Positions 55,560-64,000 of a DNA stretch of 64,000 bases are shown here, in pieces. Below the pieces are notes generated by a model. That model ran no database searches and was not told the origin of the DNA. It saw only the letters and a list, made by a program, of their open reading frames with translations. Origin of the DNA: Sphingomonas sp. LR60. Lineage in GTDB: Bacteria; Pseudomonadota; Alphaproteobacteria; Sphingomonadales; Sphingomonadaceae. How positions within the stretch are numbered: position 1 is the stretch's first letter; each line of letters opens with the position of its first letter. The translations under genes were made by a program, and so were the position numbers. The stretch lies in the NCBI RefSeq assembly GCF_036855935.1, contig NZ_JASPFK010000001.1, positions 407,501 through 471,500 of the forward strand, given 5' to 3'.

Positions 55560-56621
55560 ATGACCGACACTTTGACCGCGACCACGCCGACCGTTTCCGC
55601 CCCGACTTCCGGAGAAAAGCGCCTCATCGCGCGCATGGAGCGCGGCGCGCACTTCCTCGGCAGCGAGGTGGCGATCATGGCCGGCGCGATGTCGTGGGTA
55701 TCGGAACGGCACCTCGTCTCGGCGATATCGAACGCGGGTGGGTTCGGGGTGATCGCGTGCGGCGCGATGACGCCCGCGCTGCTCGACGCCGAGATCGCCG
55801 CCACCAAGACGTTGACCGACAAGCCGTTCGGCGTGAACCTGATCACGATGCACCCCGATCTGACCGCGTTGGTCGAGGTTTGCGCCAACCACAAGGTCGG
55901 GCATGTCGTGCTGGCGGGCGGGCTGCCCCCGAAGGGCTCGCTGGAGGCGATCAAGGCGAGCGGGGCGAAGGCGATCTGCTTTGCGCCGACGCTGGCACTG
56001 GCCAAGAAGCTGGTGCGCTCGGGCGTCGACGCGCTGGTGATCGAGGGGATGGAGGCCGGCGGCCATATCGGTCCGGTGTCGACCAGCGTGCTGGCGCAGG
56101 AAATGCTGCCCGAGCTGGCCGAGGTGGTGCCGGTGTTCGTCGCGGGCGGGATCGGGCGCGGCGAGGCGATCGCGGGCTATCTCGACATGGGCGCGGCCGG
56201 GGTGCAGCTCGGCACGCGCTTCGTCTGCGCCAGCGAGAGCATCGCGCACCCGAACTTCAAGAAGGCGTTCATCCGTGCCTCGGCGCGCGACGCGGTGGCG
56301 AGCGTTCAACTCGATCCGCGGCTGCCGGTGATCCCGGTGCGCGCACTGAAAAACGCGGGAGGTGAGCTGTTTACGACGCGGCAGCGCGAGGTGGCGCAGG
56401 CGCTCGACGAAGGCAGCGTCGCCATGGCCGAGGCGCAGTTGCAGATCGAACATTATTGGGCGGGCGCGCTGCGTCGCGCGGTGATCGACGGGGATGTCGA
56501 GCATGGCAGCGTGATGGCGGGGCAGTCGGTCGGTATGGTCACCAAGGAAGAGCCGATCGCCGACATCATCGCGGCGTTGATGGCGGAGGCGGCGCAGGCG
56601 TTCGAGAAGCGGGCGGGATAG
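55560..56621 (+). CDS. Nitronate monooxygenase / 2-nitropropane dioxygenase family FMN enzyme
   Basis: 353 residues, an FMN TIM barrel. IMAGAMSWVSERHLVSAISNAGGFGVIACGAM, KAICFAPTLALAKKLVRSGVDALVIEGMEAGGHIG and PVFVAGGIGRGEAIAGYLDMGAAGVQLGTRFVCASES are family motifs. Members oxidise nitronates or reduce enoyl intermediates (FabK-like); the two are hard to separate by eye. It begins at ATG 55560 (or GTG six nt earlier). No obvious operon partner. Confidence 0.9.
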   Translation: MTDTLTATTPTVSAPTSGEKRLIARMERGAHFLGSEVAIMAGAMSWVSERHLVSAISNAGGFGVIACGAMTPALLDAEIAATKTLTDKPFGVNLITMHPDLTALVEVCANHKVGHVVLAGGLPPKGSLEAIKASGAKAICFAPTLALAKKLVRSGVDALVIEGMEAGGHIGPVSTSVLAQEMLPELAEVVPVFVAGGIGRGEAIAGYLDMGAAGVQLGTRFVCASESIAHPNFKKAFIRASARDAVASVQLDPRLPVIPVRALKNAGGELFTTRQREVAQALDEGSVAMAEAQLQIEHYWAGALRRAVIDGDVEHGSVMAGQSVGMVTKEEPIADIIAALMAEAAQAFEKRAG

Positions 56622-56819
56622 GTCGTCGCGCGTCGGAAACGTCTGACGTTGCGCTTTTATCGATGAGTCTGCGCGTCTGGATGCCCGCCTTCGCGGGGCT
56701 GACGGGGATTTCTTCGACTCGTCTCGGCCCGTCTGGCGCACGGGGTGGCAGCTCGACTCTATCGCCGGGCGTCACGCGATGAGATCGCGGTAAGGTCGCG
56801 TTCGAAAAGGGGTTTTACG

Positions 56820-57452
56820 ATGCGCCTGCGCCTGTTTGCCGTAGGGACGGCATCGCTTCTTGCGGCCGCCTGCTCGCGCACACCGCCTCCCGCGCCGGCG
56901 CCGCCTCCGTCGCAACCTGTTGTAAAGATGGCGCTTGCGCCGATGCCGGCGCGCGCGCGGGCGGGGATGCGGATACCGGCGCGGCTTCCTGACGGGCGGT
57001 GGGCGACGCCCAATGTCGGGCTGTCGCCGGCGGGGCGCATCTGGCATTTGCGCGCCGCGCTGAACGTCGCGGTGCTGGCGTGTCACGGCGCGGATCAGGC
57101 GGTGATGGTCAACGAATACAACGCCTTGCTGACCACGCGAAAGGCCGAGCTGGCGAGCGCGCAGGCCGCGTTGCAGCAGGAATATCGCGCCACCCGCGGC
57201 ACGCAATGGGAAGATGCGTTCGACGATCAGATGACGCGATTGTACAATTTCTTCGCGCAGGATTTCGCGCACGCCGGATTTTGCAGCGCCGCTCGTGACG
57301 CTCTGGCGTCCATCGGGAGCGTGCCTGCCGCGGAAATATCCCTGTTCGCGGCGCAGCGGTTGCCCGTTCTGGAGGCGCCGTTCACCGATTACTTCACCGC
57401 GTACGATCGCTGGCAATCAGGCGCGTTGGTACGCGTCGCTGCGGTCGGCTAA
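56820..57452 (+). CDS. Hypothetical lipoprotein
   Basis: 210 residues. Lipobox LLAAAC at residues about 16-21, then a proline-rich linker and a helical domain: ALNVAVLACHGADQAVMVNEYNALLTTRKAELASAQAALQQEY with two Cys (LACHG and AGFCSAA) that may bond. It fits the sphingomonad small outer-membrane lipoprotein class of unknown role. AAAAGGGG precedes the ATG. It ends 48 bp before otsB. Confidence 0.7.
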   Translation: MRLRLFAVGTASLLAAACSRTPPPAPAPPPSQPVVKMALAPMPARARAGMRIPARLPDGRWATPNVGLSPAGRIWHLRAALNVAVLACHGADQAVMVNEYNALLTTRKAELASAQAALQQEYRATRGTQWEDAFDDQMTRLYNFFAQDFAHAGFCSAARDALASIGSVPAAEISLFAAQRLPVLEAPFTDYFTAYDRWQSGALVRVAAVG

Positions 57453-57499
57453 TCGTTGCGCGCTTGCATCGAAACAGCGTGTGCCGGGTTTGAGCGTGC

Positions 57500-58243
57500 A
57501 TGACCGACCTGTTGCCGCCACCGCCGTCGCTGTTGACCGACGCCAGCCTGTTCCTCGACTTCGACGGGACGCTGGTCGAGATCGCCGAGACGCCGGACGG
57601 GGTACGGGTGGCCGAGGATCTGGCGACCTTGCTGGAGCGGCTGGGCAAGGCGTTGCCCGGCGGCGTCGCGATCGTCAGCGGGCGTCCGGTTCATGAAATC
57701 AGCGCGCTGATCGCGCCCGCAGCCCCGCCGATCGCGGGCAGCCATGGGCTGGAAGTCGCCGCACCCAACGGCAGCGTCACCGCGCCCGACCGATCCGCCG
57801 CGCTCGATGCCGCGCTCGCCGAGGCGCAGGCGTTCGCGGCCGATCATCCCGGCACGCTGATCGAGGACAAGCCGTTCGGCGTCGGGCTGCATTTCCGCGG
57901 CGCGCCCGAGGCGGGCGACGCGATGACTGCGCTCGCCGAGCAACTCGCCACCGTCCATGATCTGCACCTTCAACACGGCAAGATGGTGGTCGAGCTGCGG
58001 ATGGCGGGGCGCGACAAGGGCGCGGCGGTCGAGCTGTTGATGGGGGAACCGTTACGGCAGCGCACGGTTCCTGTGTTCGTGGGGGACGACGTGACCGACG
58101 AGGCCGGCTTCGCCGCGGCCGCCACTTTGGGCGGCGCGGGCGTACTGGTCGGCCCGGCGCGCGACACCGCCGCCACCTACCGGGTCGAGAGCGTCGCAGA
58201 CGTGCTCGCCTGGCTCGACACCGCGTGCAGGGAGAAGACATGA
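57500..58243 (+). CDS. otsB: Trehalose-6-phosphate phosphatase
   Basis: 247 residues, HAD fold: ASLFLDFDGTLVEIAE (nucleophile Asp), AIVSGRPVHEI, PIAGSHGLE, and VFVGDDVTDEAGFAAAA for the metal Asp pair. It removes phosphate from trehalose-6-phosphate made by OtsA. First of three overlapping genes: its stop overlaps the GH15 start (ATGA). It is intact, unlike the two following genes. Confidence 0.95.
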   Translation: MTDLLPPPPSLLTDASLFLDFDGTLVEIAETPDGVRVAEDLATLLERLGKALPGGVAIVSGRPVHEISALIAPAAPPIAGSHGLEVAAPNGSVTAPDRSAALDAALAEAQAFAADHPGTLIEDKPFGVGLHFRGAPEAGDAMTALAEQLATVHDLHLQHGKMVVELRMAGRDKGAAVELLMGEPLRQRTVPVFVGDDVTDEAGFAAAATLGGAGVLVGPARDTAATYRVESVADVLAWLDTACREKT

Positions 58244-60020
58244 CGACGCTGGATCTGTGGCCGATCGGCAATTGCCAGGTAAGTGCGCTGGTCGATCGCG
58301 AGGGACGGTTCGTCTGGGGCTGCGTGCCGCGCGTCGACGGCGACCCGCTGTTCTCCTCGCTGCTGGGCGGCGAGCAGCCGGAAAGCGGCTATTGGGGGAT
58401 CTGCCTCGAAGACAGCGTGTCGATCGAGCAGGAATATATCCGCAACACCCCGATCCTGGTCACCACGCATCGCGATTCGCATGGTGGCGCGATCGAGGTC
58501 ATCGACTTCTGCCCGCGCTTTCAGCGGGAGGGCCGCACCTATCGCCCGGTCGCCTTCGCGCGGATCGTGCGGCCGATCGCCGGCAGCCCGCGCGTCCGCA
58601 TCGCATTGCACCCGACATGCGGCTGGGGCGGGGGTGCCGCGAGCAGATCGGCGGATCGAACCATTTGCGGCTGTTGATGGACACGATCGCGTTGCGGCTG
58701 ACCACCACCGCGCCGATCGCGATGGTGCAGGGCGAACACGCCTTCCGCGTCGAACGGCCGCTGCACTTCTTCCTCGGGCCGGACGAAAGCTTCCAGGGCG
58801 ACCTCGCGAGCACCGTCGACCTGATGCTGTATCGCACCACGCAGGAATGGCAGGGCTGGGTGCGTGGTCTGGCGGTGCCGCTCGAGTGGCAGGAAGTGGT
58901 GATCCGTTGCGCGATCACGCTGAAGCTCTGCCAGCATGAGGAAACCGGCGCGATCGTCGCCGCACTGACCACCTCGGTCCCCGAACATGCCGGGTCGCAG
59001 CGCAATTGGGACTATCGCTACTGCTGGATCCGCGACGCTTACTACACGGTACAGGCGCTCAACCGACTGGGCGCGCTCGACGTGCTGGAGGGCTATCTCG
59101 GGTATCTGCGCAACATCGTCGACGGCGCGCGCGGCGGACATATCCAGCCGCTGTACGGGGTGCTGGGCGAGGCGCAGTTGCCCGAGCGGATCGAGGAATC
59201 GCTTCCGGGCTATCGGGGAATGGGGCCGGTGCGCGTCGGCAATCAGGCCGCCGAGCAGATCCAGCACGATGCTTACGGGCAGATCGTGCTGTGTTCGGTC
59301 CACGCCTTCTTCGACCACCGGCTGTTCCGGAAGAGCGGGATCGAGGATTTCGAGGCGCTGGAGCGGGTCGGCGAAAGGGCGTGGGCCTATTACGACCAGC
59401 CCGACGCCGGACTGTGGGAGCTGCGCACGCGGCAGAGCGTCCACACCTATTCGAGTGCGATGTGCTGGGCGGCGTGCGACCGTCTCGCCAACGCTGCCGA
59501 GCGGCTGAAGCTGCCCGAGCGGGAGGCGCTGTGGTCGGAGCGCGCGCAAGTGATCCGCGAGCGGATCGAGACCGCGGCGTGGCGCGAGGATACGCGGCGC
59601 ATGTCGGCGACGTTCGCGGGCGACGATCTGGACGCGAGCGTGCTGCAACTGCTAGACCTGCGTTTCCTCGAGGCGGACGATCCGCGTTTCCTCGATACTC
59701 TGGTGGCGATCGAGAAGGGGCTGCGGCGCGGCTCGACGATGCTGCGTTACGACACCGAGGACGATTTCGGGCTGCCGGAGACGGCGTTCAACGTCTGCAC
59801 CTTCTGGCTGATCGAGGCGTTGTTCCTCACCGGCCGCAGCGACGAGGCGCGCGCGCTGTTCGAGGAAATGCTGTCGCGCTGCACCGCCGCCGGGCTGCTG
59901 TCGGAGGACATCGACCCGCAAAGCGGTGAATTGTGGGGAAATTATCCGCAGACCTATTCGTTGGTCGGGATGATCAACTGCGCCGCCATGCTCAGTAAAC
60001 CGTGGAGTAGTATCCGTTGA
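58240..60020 (+). pseudogene. GH15 family trehalase/glucoamylase-type hydrolase, frameshifted
   Basis: The first part (MTTLDLWPIGNCQVSALVDREGRFVWGCVPR) runs to an early stop at 58677 (145 residues). The rest (REQIGGSNHLRLLM... to GNYPQTYSLVGMINCAAMLSK) is in the frame one base back. The break is near 58625-58634 in GGGGCGGGGG; adding one G restores CGWGRGCREQIGGSNH. The full protein would be about 594 residues, normal for GH15 enzymes that hydrolyse trehalose or alpha-glucans, and its 3' end overlaps otsA by 4 nt. Either a base is missing in the assembly or the gene is truly broken. Confidence 0.85.
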
Positions 60021-61410
60021 ATCGCCTGATCGTCATCTCCAACCGCGTCACCGCGCCCAAGGGCTCGACCGCTGGCGCACAGGGGGGCTGGCGGTCGCGC
60101 TTGCCGCCGCGTTGCGCGATCGCGGCGGCATGTGGTTCGGCTGGTCGGGGGAACAGACCGATCAGTTCAATGGCCATATCAACTTCCAGCGCAACCACGG
60201 TGTCACCACCGCGACGGTCGATCTCGAAGAGCAGGACGTTCAGGAATATTACGACGGCTACGCCAACCGGACGCTTTGGCCGCTGTTCCATTATCGCATC
60301 GACCTGGCCGAATATGAGCGCGACTTCGCGGGCGGCTACAAACGCACCAACCAGCGGTTCGCCGACACGGTGCGCCCGCTGATCGAACCGGACGATGTGA
60401 TCTGGATCCAGGATTATCACATGTTCCCGCTCGGCGCGGAATTGCGCGCGCGCAGTTGCACCAACCGGATCGGATTCTTCCTGCACATCCCGTGGCCACC
60501 GCGCCGGCTGCTCGGGACGCTTCCAAATGCGCGCGAGCTGGTCGAGTCGCTGTTCGACTATGACCTGATCGGTTTCCACACCGAGGAATGGCTCGAATCG
60601 TTCTGCGACTTCGCCCGGCACGATATGGGCGCGACCATCGAGAACAATATCGCGAGGCTCGGCGACCGGCAGGTCGAACTGATCGCCTGCCCGATCGGGA
60701 TCGACGCGGTCGAGTTCGCGGAAATGTCGAAGAGCGTCCCCGCGCGGCTCGCAAATCGCCGGATGCGGGACAGCGCCGACGGACGCGACATGATCGTCGG
60801 GGTCGACCGGCTCGACTATTCCAAGGGGCTAGAGGAGCGTTTCCTCGGTTACGAACGCTTCCTCAACGAGCATCCCGAGGAACGCAAGGAAGTGTTCCTG
60901 CTCCAGATCGCGCCGCCAAGCCGCGTGTCGGTCGAAAGCTATCAGCGGATCCGCCAGTCGCTCGAAGGGCTGTCGGGGCGGATCAACGGTGCCTATGCCG
61001 ATGTCGACTGGGTGCCGATCCGCTACGTCAACCAAGGGTATCCGCGCGACCATCTCGCCGGCATCTATCGTGCCGCCAAGATCGGGCTGGTCACGCCGCT
61101 GCGCGACGGGATGAACCTGGTCGCCAAGGAATATGTCGCGGCGCAGGACCCCGAAGACCCCGGCGTGCTGGTGCTGTCGCGGTTTGCCGGGTCCGCGGAG
61201 CAGATGGCCGATGCGTTGCTGGTCAATCCGTACAGCGCCGAAGAGGTGTCGGACGCCATCTATCAGGCGCTGCGGATGCCGCGTGAGGAGCGCGTGCAGC
61301 GCTGGGAAAAGTTGATGGCCGGGGTGCAGGAATTCGATGTGACGTGGTGGGCGAAGACCTTCCTGACTGCACTTGAGAAGAGCAAGATCCCCGCCGACGT
61401 CGCCGGTTGA
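60017..61410 (+). pseudogene. otsA: Alpha,alpha-trehalose-phosphate synthase, frameshifted
   Basis: Starts at TTG overlapping the GH15 stop (TTGA). The N-terminus MNRLIVISNRVTAPKGSTAGAQGG is followed by a frame change at six G's (60082-60087); one more G gives AQGGLAVALAAALRDRGGMWFGWSGE. The remaining frame is a complete OtsA ([53 protein letters not shown]). GT20 enzyme making trehalose-6-phosphate from UDP-glucose and glucose-6-phosphate. As read, the product stops at residue 121. Same cause as GH15: likely one-base loss in a G-run. Confidence 0.87.
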
Positions 61411-61505
61411 CGTAAAATAAATTGGTAGCATCGTTGATGTTCGGGTTGCTGCCGCGGCATCTTCGTCGCACGGGCTGCTAACCGGGGAATCATAATGGTA
61501 CGTGC

Positions 61506-62660
61506 GTGAGCGGTGCGATTTATGCGTTGATCGTGAATGCCTGTGTCGCGATGCTGTTCGCGGCCACGTTCGCGGTCCTGCGCGCCTCGTATCCGCAGCA
61601 TCGTGCGATCGGCTGGTTCTGCGCCACCTATGCGATCGGCTTGCTGTCGCCGCTGAGCGAATTGGCGGTGCGGTTCGCACCGACGCCGGCGCCATTCAAT
61701 GCCATCGGCTACGTGGCGCTGGTGTGTTCGATGCTGTGTTTCACGCATGGCGTCGCGCGGCTGGGCGGGTTTGCGCCGCCACGCGCGGCCAACGCGATCG
61801 CGATCGCCGCATTGGTCGGTCGGGTGACGATCGACGACAGCGCACGCAACACGATCGGCTATGGCTTCGTCTATCAATTCCCGTTCTACACGATGCTGCT
61901 GCTGTGCACGTTGATGGCGATCCGGGTGGTAAGGGAACGACGCGATCCATCGTGGTCGGCGCTCGGCGTCGTCTTCGTCATCACGGCCAGCTATTTCGCG
62001 ATCAAGCCGTTTTTCGCTGCCGCCTTCGGTTCGGGGGCGACGATGCGCGACTATGCGGCGAGCAACTACGCCCTGTTCTCGCAGGCGCTGGGCGGATTGC
62101 TGACGATCGCCAGCGCGCTGGCGGTGCTGTTGATGGTCGTGCGCGCGGTGCTGCGTTCGACGCGCGCCGAGTCCGAAACCGACATGCTGACCTGCGTCGC
62201 CAATCGTCGCGGGTTCGAGCGGCGCGCGGAGGGTCTGATCGCGGCGGCGCGGCGTGACGGGCGCGAGATGGCGGCGATCATGCTCGACCTCGATCATTTC
62301 AAGCAGATCAACGACCGGTTCGGCCATGCGACCGGCGATGCGGTGTTGCAGGCGGTCGGTCAGGTCCTGATCGAAACCGCGCCGCACGACGCGTTGGTGG
62401 CGCGGCTGGGCGGCGAGGAATTCGTCGCATTGCTGACCTGCGCCGACATGTGGGACGCGACGCGGGTCGCGAACGACATCCGGATGGCGGTGACGCGGCT
62501 CGGCCCCGGGCTGCCGCGCGTGACGGTCAGCGGGGGGATCGCGAAGCTGCGCCCGCACGACACGCTGGTGACGCTGCTCGATCGCGCCGACCGTCAGGCC
62601 TATGAGGCCAAACAGGACGGGCGCGACCGTATCTATCCGGCGTTCTCCAGCGCGACATAG
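61506..62660 (+). CDS. Diguanylate cyclase with multi-helix membrane domain
   Basis: 384 residues from a GTG. Six or seven membrane helices (residues 1-215) precede a GGDEF domain with GGEEF at residues 302-306 and the metal/substrate region MLDLDHFKQINDRFGHATGD. GGEEF is an active variant. No RxxD inhibitory site lies five residues upstream, so product feedback is probably weak. It converges on the MscS gene with a 28-bp overlap. Confidence 0.9.
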   Translation: MSGAIYALIVNACVAMLFAATFAVLRASYPQHRAIGWFCATYAIGLLSPLSELAVRFAPTPAPFNAIGYVALVCSMLCFTHGVARLGGFAPPRAANAIAIAALVGRVTIDDSARNTIGYGFVYQFPFYTMLLLCTLMAIRVVRERRDPSWSALGVVFVITASYFAIKPFFAAAFGSGATMRDYAASNYALFSQALGGLLTIASALAVLLMVVRAVLRSTRAESETDMLTCVANRRGFERRAEGLIAAARRDGREMAAIMLDLDHFKQINDRFGHATGDAVLQAVGQVLIETAPHDALVARLGGEEFVALLTCADMWDATRVANDIRMAVTRLGPGLPRVTVSGGIAKLRPHDTLVTLLDRADRQAYEAKQDGRDRIYPAFSSAT

Positions 62661-63718
62661 GCGCGGCGCCGGAGCAACGCGCCGGGCTGTTCGGCGCGGA
62701 TGTACGCCAGCAACGCCTCGCGCACGTCGCAGCGCAGGTCGAAGGCGGTCGAGGCATCCTTGGCGGTCATCAACCCGCGCAGTTCGACCGAGCCGTCCGC
62801 CTTCACGTCGGTGACCTGCAGGTTCCAGAACCGTCCGTCCCAGCGCGGGTTGGCGGTGACGATCTCGCCCAGCTTGGCGCGCAATGCCTCGACGTCGGCA
62901 TCGGCGTCGACGTACCAGAAGACGCTGCCCAGCAACGCGCTCGACTGGCGCGTCCAGTTCTGGAAGCTTTGTTCGAGGAACTTGGAGACGGGGACGACCA
63001 GCCGCCGCTCGTCCCAGATCTTGACGACGACATAGGTCAGCCGGATCTCCTCGATCCGGCCCCATTCGTTGTCGATGATGACGACGTCGTCGATGCGGAT
63101 CGGCTCGGTGAAGATCATCTGGAAGCCGGCGATCAGGTTCTTGAGCGCGGGTTGCGCCGCGGCGCCGACCGCGAGGCCGGCGAGACCGGCCGAGGCCGCC
63201 AGCGTCACGCCGAGGCTGCGGACGCTGGGGATGGTCATCAGCATCGTGCAGATCGTCACCAGCATGATGACCGATACGAAGATCCGCTGGAAGATGCCGA
63301 GCCGGGTGCGGCGGCGGCGTGCGCGTAAATTGTCCGCGACGCTGATGTCGGCGTGGCGGATCATCACGTCGGTCACGGTCCCGACCGCGACGATCGCGCA
63401 CCAGCCCATCAGCCCGGGCACCAGCAGCGCCGCGAGCCGCCCCCACAAGGTTGCCTGGCCGCGGGTGAGGTCGAGCGCGGGCTGCACCGCCGCCAGCGCG
63501 ATCGCGAGCATCAGCCAGCGCAGCAGCTTGCGGATGCGCTGAACGAACAGCGCGCTGGCGCTGTCGGGGCGCGCGGCGGTGGCGCGGCGCGCGACCCAGA
63601 TGACGATGCGGTGCAGCACCAGCGCCACGGCCAGTGCCGCCACCACATAGAAGATATCGGACAGCCAGCCGGGCAGATCGTGCAGCCAGCCGCGCGCGGT
63701 CCTGATCGCGTCCGCCAT
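62633..63718 (-). CDS. MscS-type mechanosensitive channel
   Basis: 361 residues with four or five membrane helices and the pore helix TLAASAGLAGLAVGAAAQPALKNLIAGFQMIF, followed by the beta domain (PIRIDDVVIIDNEWGRIEEIRLTYVVVKIWDERRLVVPVSKFL). It would open under hypo-osmotic stress. The ATG at 63718 has GAGAGGGG upstream. The 3' 28 bp are also coding on the other strand in the diguanylate cyclase gene. Confidence 0.92.
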   Translation of the reverse strand: MADAIRTARGWLHDLPGWLSDIFYVVAALAVALVLHRIVIWVARRATAARPDSASALFVQRIRKLLRWLMLAIALAAVQPALDLTRGQATLWGRLAALLVPGLMGWCAIVAVGTVTDVMIRHADISVADNLRARRRRTRLGIFQRIFVSVIMLVTICTMLMTIPSVRSLGVTLAASAGLAGLAVGAAAQPALKNLIAGFQMIFTEPIRIDDVVIIDNEWGRIEEIRLTYVVVKIWDERRLVVPVSKFLEQSFQNWTRQSSALLGSVFWYVDADADVEALRAKLGEIVTANPRWDGRFWNLQVTDVKADGSVELRGLMTAKDASTAFDLRCDVREALLAYIRAEQPGALLRRRAYVALENAG

Positions 63719-63779
63719 TGCCCCTCTCAATTTGTCGGTGGTCGGGGGCGTAACGAGGTGGCGGGGTGCGGTGTTCCGG

Positions 63780-64000
63780 CTATTCGGGCAGGCGATAGTC
63801 GGCGAATTGCCGGCGGAGCAGCTTCTTGTCGATCTTCCCGGTGGCGCCGAGCGGGATCGCGTCGACCACCAGCACGTCGTCGGGCATCCACCAATGCGCG
63901 ATCTTGCCGTCGAGCCACGCGAGCAGATCCGCCTTGTCGGGCGTCTGCCCTGGCGCGGGCTGGACGAGCAGGATCGGGCGCTCGTCCCATTTCGGATGCG
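63780..64000 (-). CDS. Acyl-CoA synthetase, C-terminal end (5' part outside the window)
   Basis: 73 residues of an AMP-forming synthetase: HPKWDERPILLVQPAPGQ, WLDGKIAHWWMPDDVLVVDAIPLGATGKIDKKLLRRQF. The Gly-Lys-Ile-Asp-Lys motif holds the C-terminal catalytic Lys. The wording fits medium/long-chain fatty-acyl-CoA ligases. The rest lies beyond 64000. Confidence 0.9.
   Translation of the reverse strand, partial: HPKWDERPILLVQPAPGQTPDKADLLAWLDGKIAHWWMPDDVLVVDAIPLGATGKIDKKLLRRQFADYRLPE

Noticed and set aside
58620..60090. Programmed -1 frameshifting in GH15 and otsA
   Set aside because: The restored reading requires an added base at a point where family members read continuously; no slippery heptamer with a downstream pseudoknot is seen, and a missing G explains both sites more simply.

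Overview
The window is a GC-rich chromosomal segment that looks like an alphaproteobacterium of the sphingomonad group (Sphingomonas or a close relative). The evidence is the rRNA order 23S-5S-tRNA-fMet, a DUF1013/TrcR cell-cycle regulator, a methionine synthase split into two genes, DUF1206, DUF2171 and DUF4893 family proteins, and several families of GC-rich interspersed palindromes. There is no phage, transposon, integrase or CRISPR array, so this is core or ordinary accessory chromosome. The genus is inferred from gene content and was not checked by alignment.

Layout. 1-3070: the 3' end of an rRNA operon. 3.2-9.5 kb, all minus strand: secreted amidohydrolase and S9 peptidase, SpoU-type RNA methyltransferase, FKBP isomerase, phosphatidylserine decarboxylase. 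9.5-14.6 kb: a DUF1206 membrane protein, then a LacI-type regulator divergent from an MFS transporter and a GH43 beta-xylosidase, with a perfect palindromic operator in front of the transporter. 14.7-18.4 kb: tRNA-Phe, then yacG, an RNase E/G-like gene, maf and infA, then a CheY-like regulator and an SDR. 18.6-23.6 kb: an M61 metallopeptidase and a very large hybrid histidine kinase carrying an N-terminal ParD-like ribbon-helix-helix domain. 25.5-28.6 kb: inositol-1-phosphate synthase and a CDP-inositol-type cytidylyltransferase, divergent from a CDP-alcohol phosphatidyltransferase. 28.7-38.7 kb: SodC, a Spinster-type MFS, ThpR, BAX inhibitor-1, a transglutaminase, a NUDIX/extensin/barstar cluster, tRNA-Ala, a Tyr-Gly-Gln-rich low-complexity DUF2171 protein and a DnaQ-like exonuclease. 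38.9-41.9 kb: a three-gene phosphorelay operon with overlapping stops and starts. 42-47.8 kb: an ArsR-methyltransferase regulator, metF and split metH, under a perfect 22-bp palindrome. 48-57.5 kb: redox enzymes, lipoproteins, a zinc peptidase, TrcR, and a glycosyltransferase with an LpxH-like phosphatase. 57.5-61.4 kb: a trehalose operon (otsB, GH15, otsA) in which GH15 and otsA each appear to lack one G inside a G-run. 61.5-64 kb: a diguanylate cyclase, an MscS channel and the end of an acyl-CoA synthetase.

Working together. Several units are clearly co-transcribed through 1-4 nt overlaps (MFS/GH43; the two-component trio; ArsR-MT/metF/metH1; otsB/GH15/otsA; SDR/DUF4893). The best candidates for undescribed biology are the RHH-kinase fusion with an inverted repeat next to its start, the CDP-inositol module, and the FUS-like low-complexity stress protein. 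All functional calls rest on motifs read by eye; no database search was possible.
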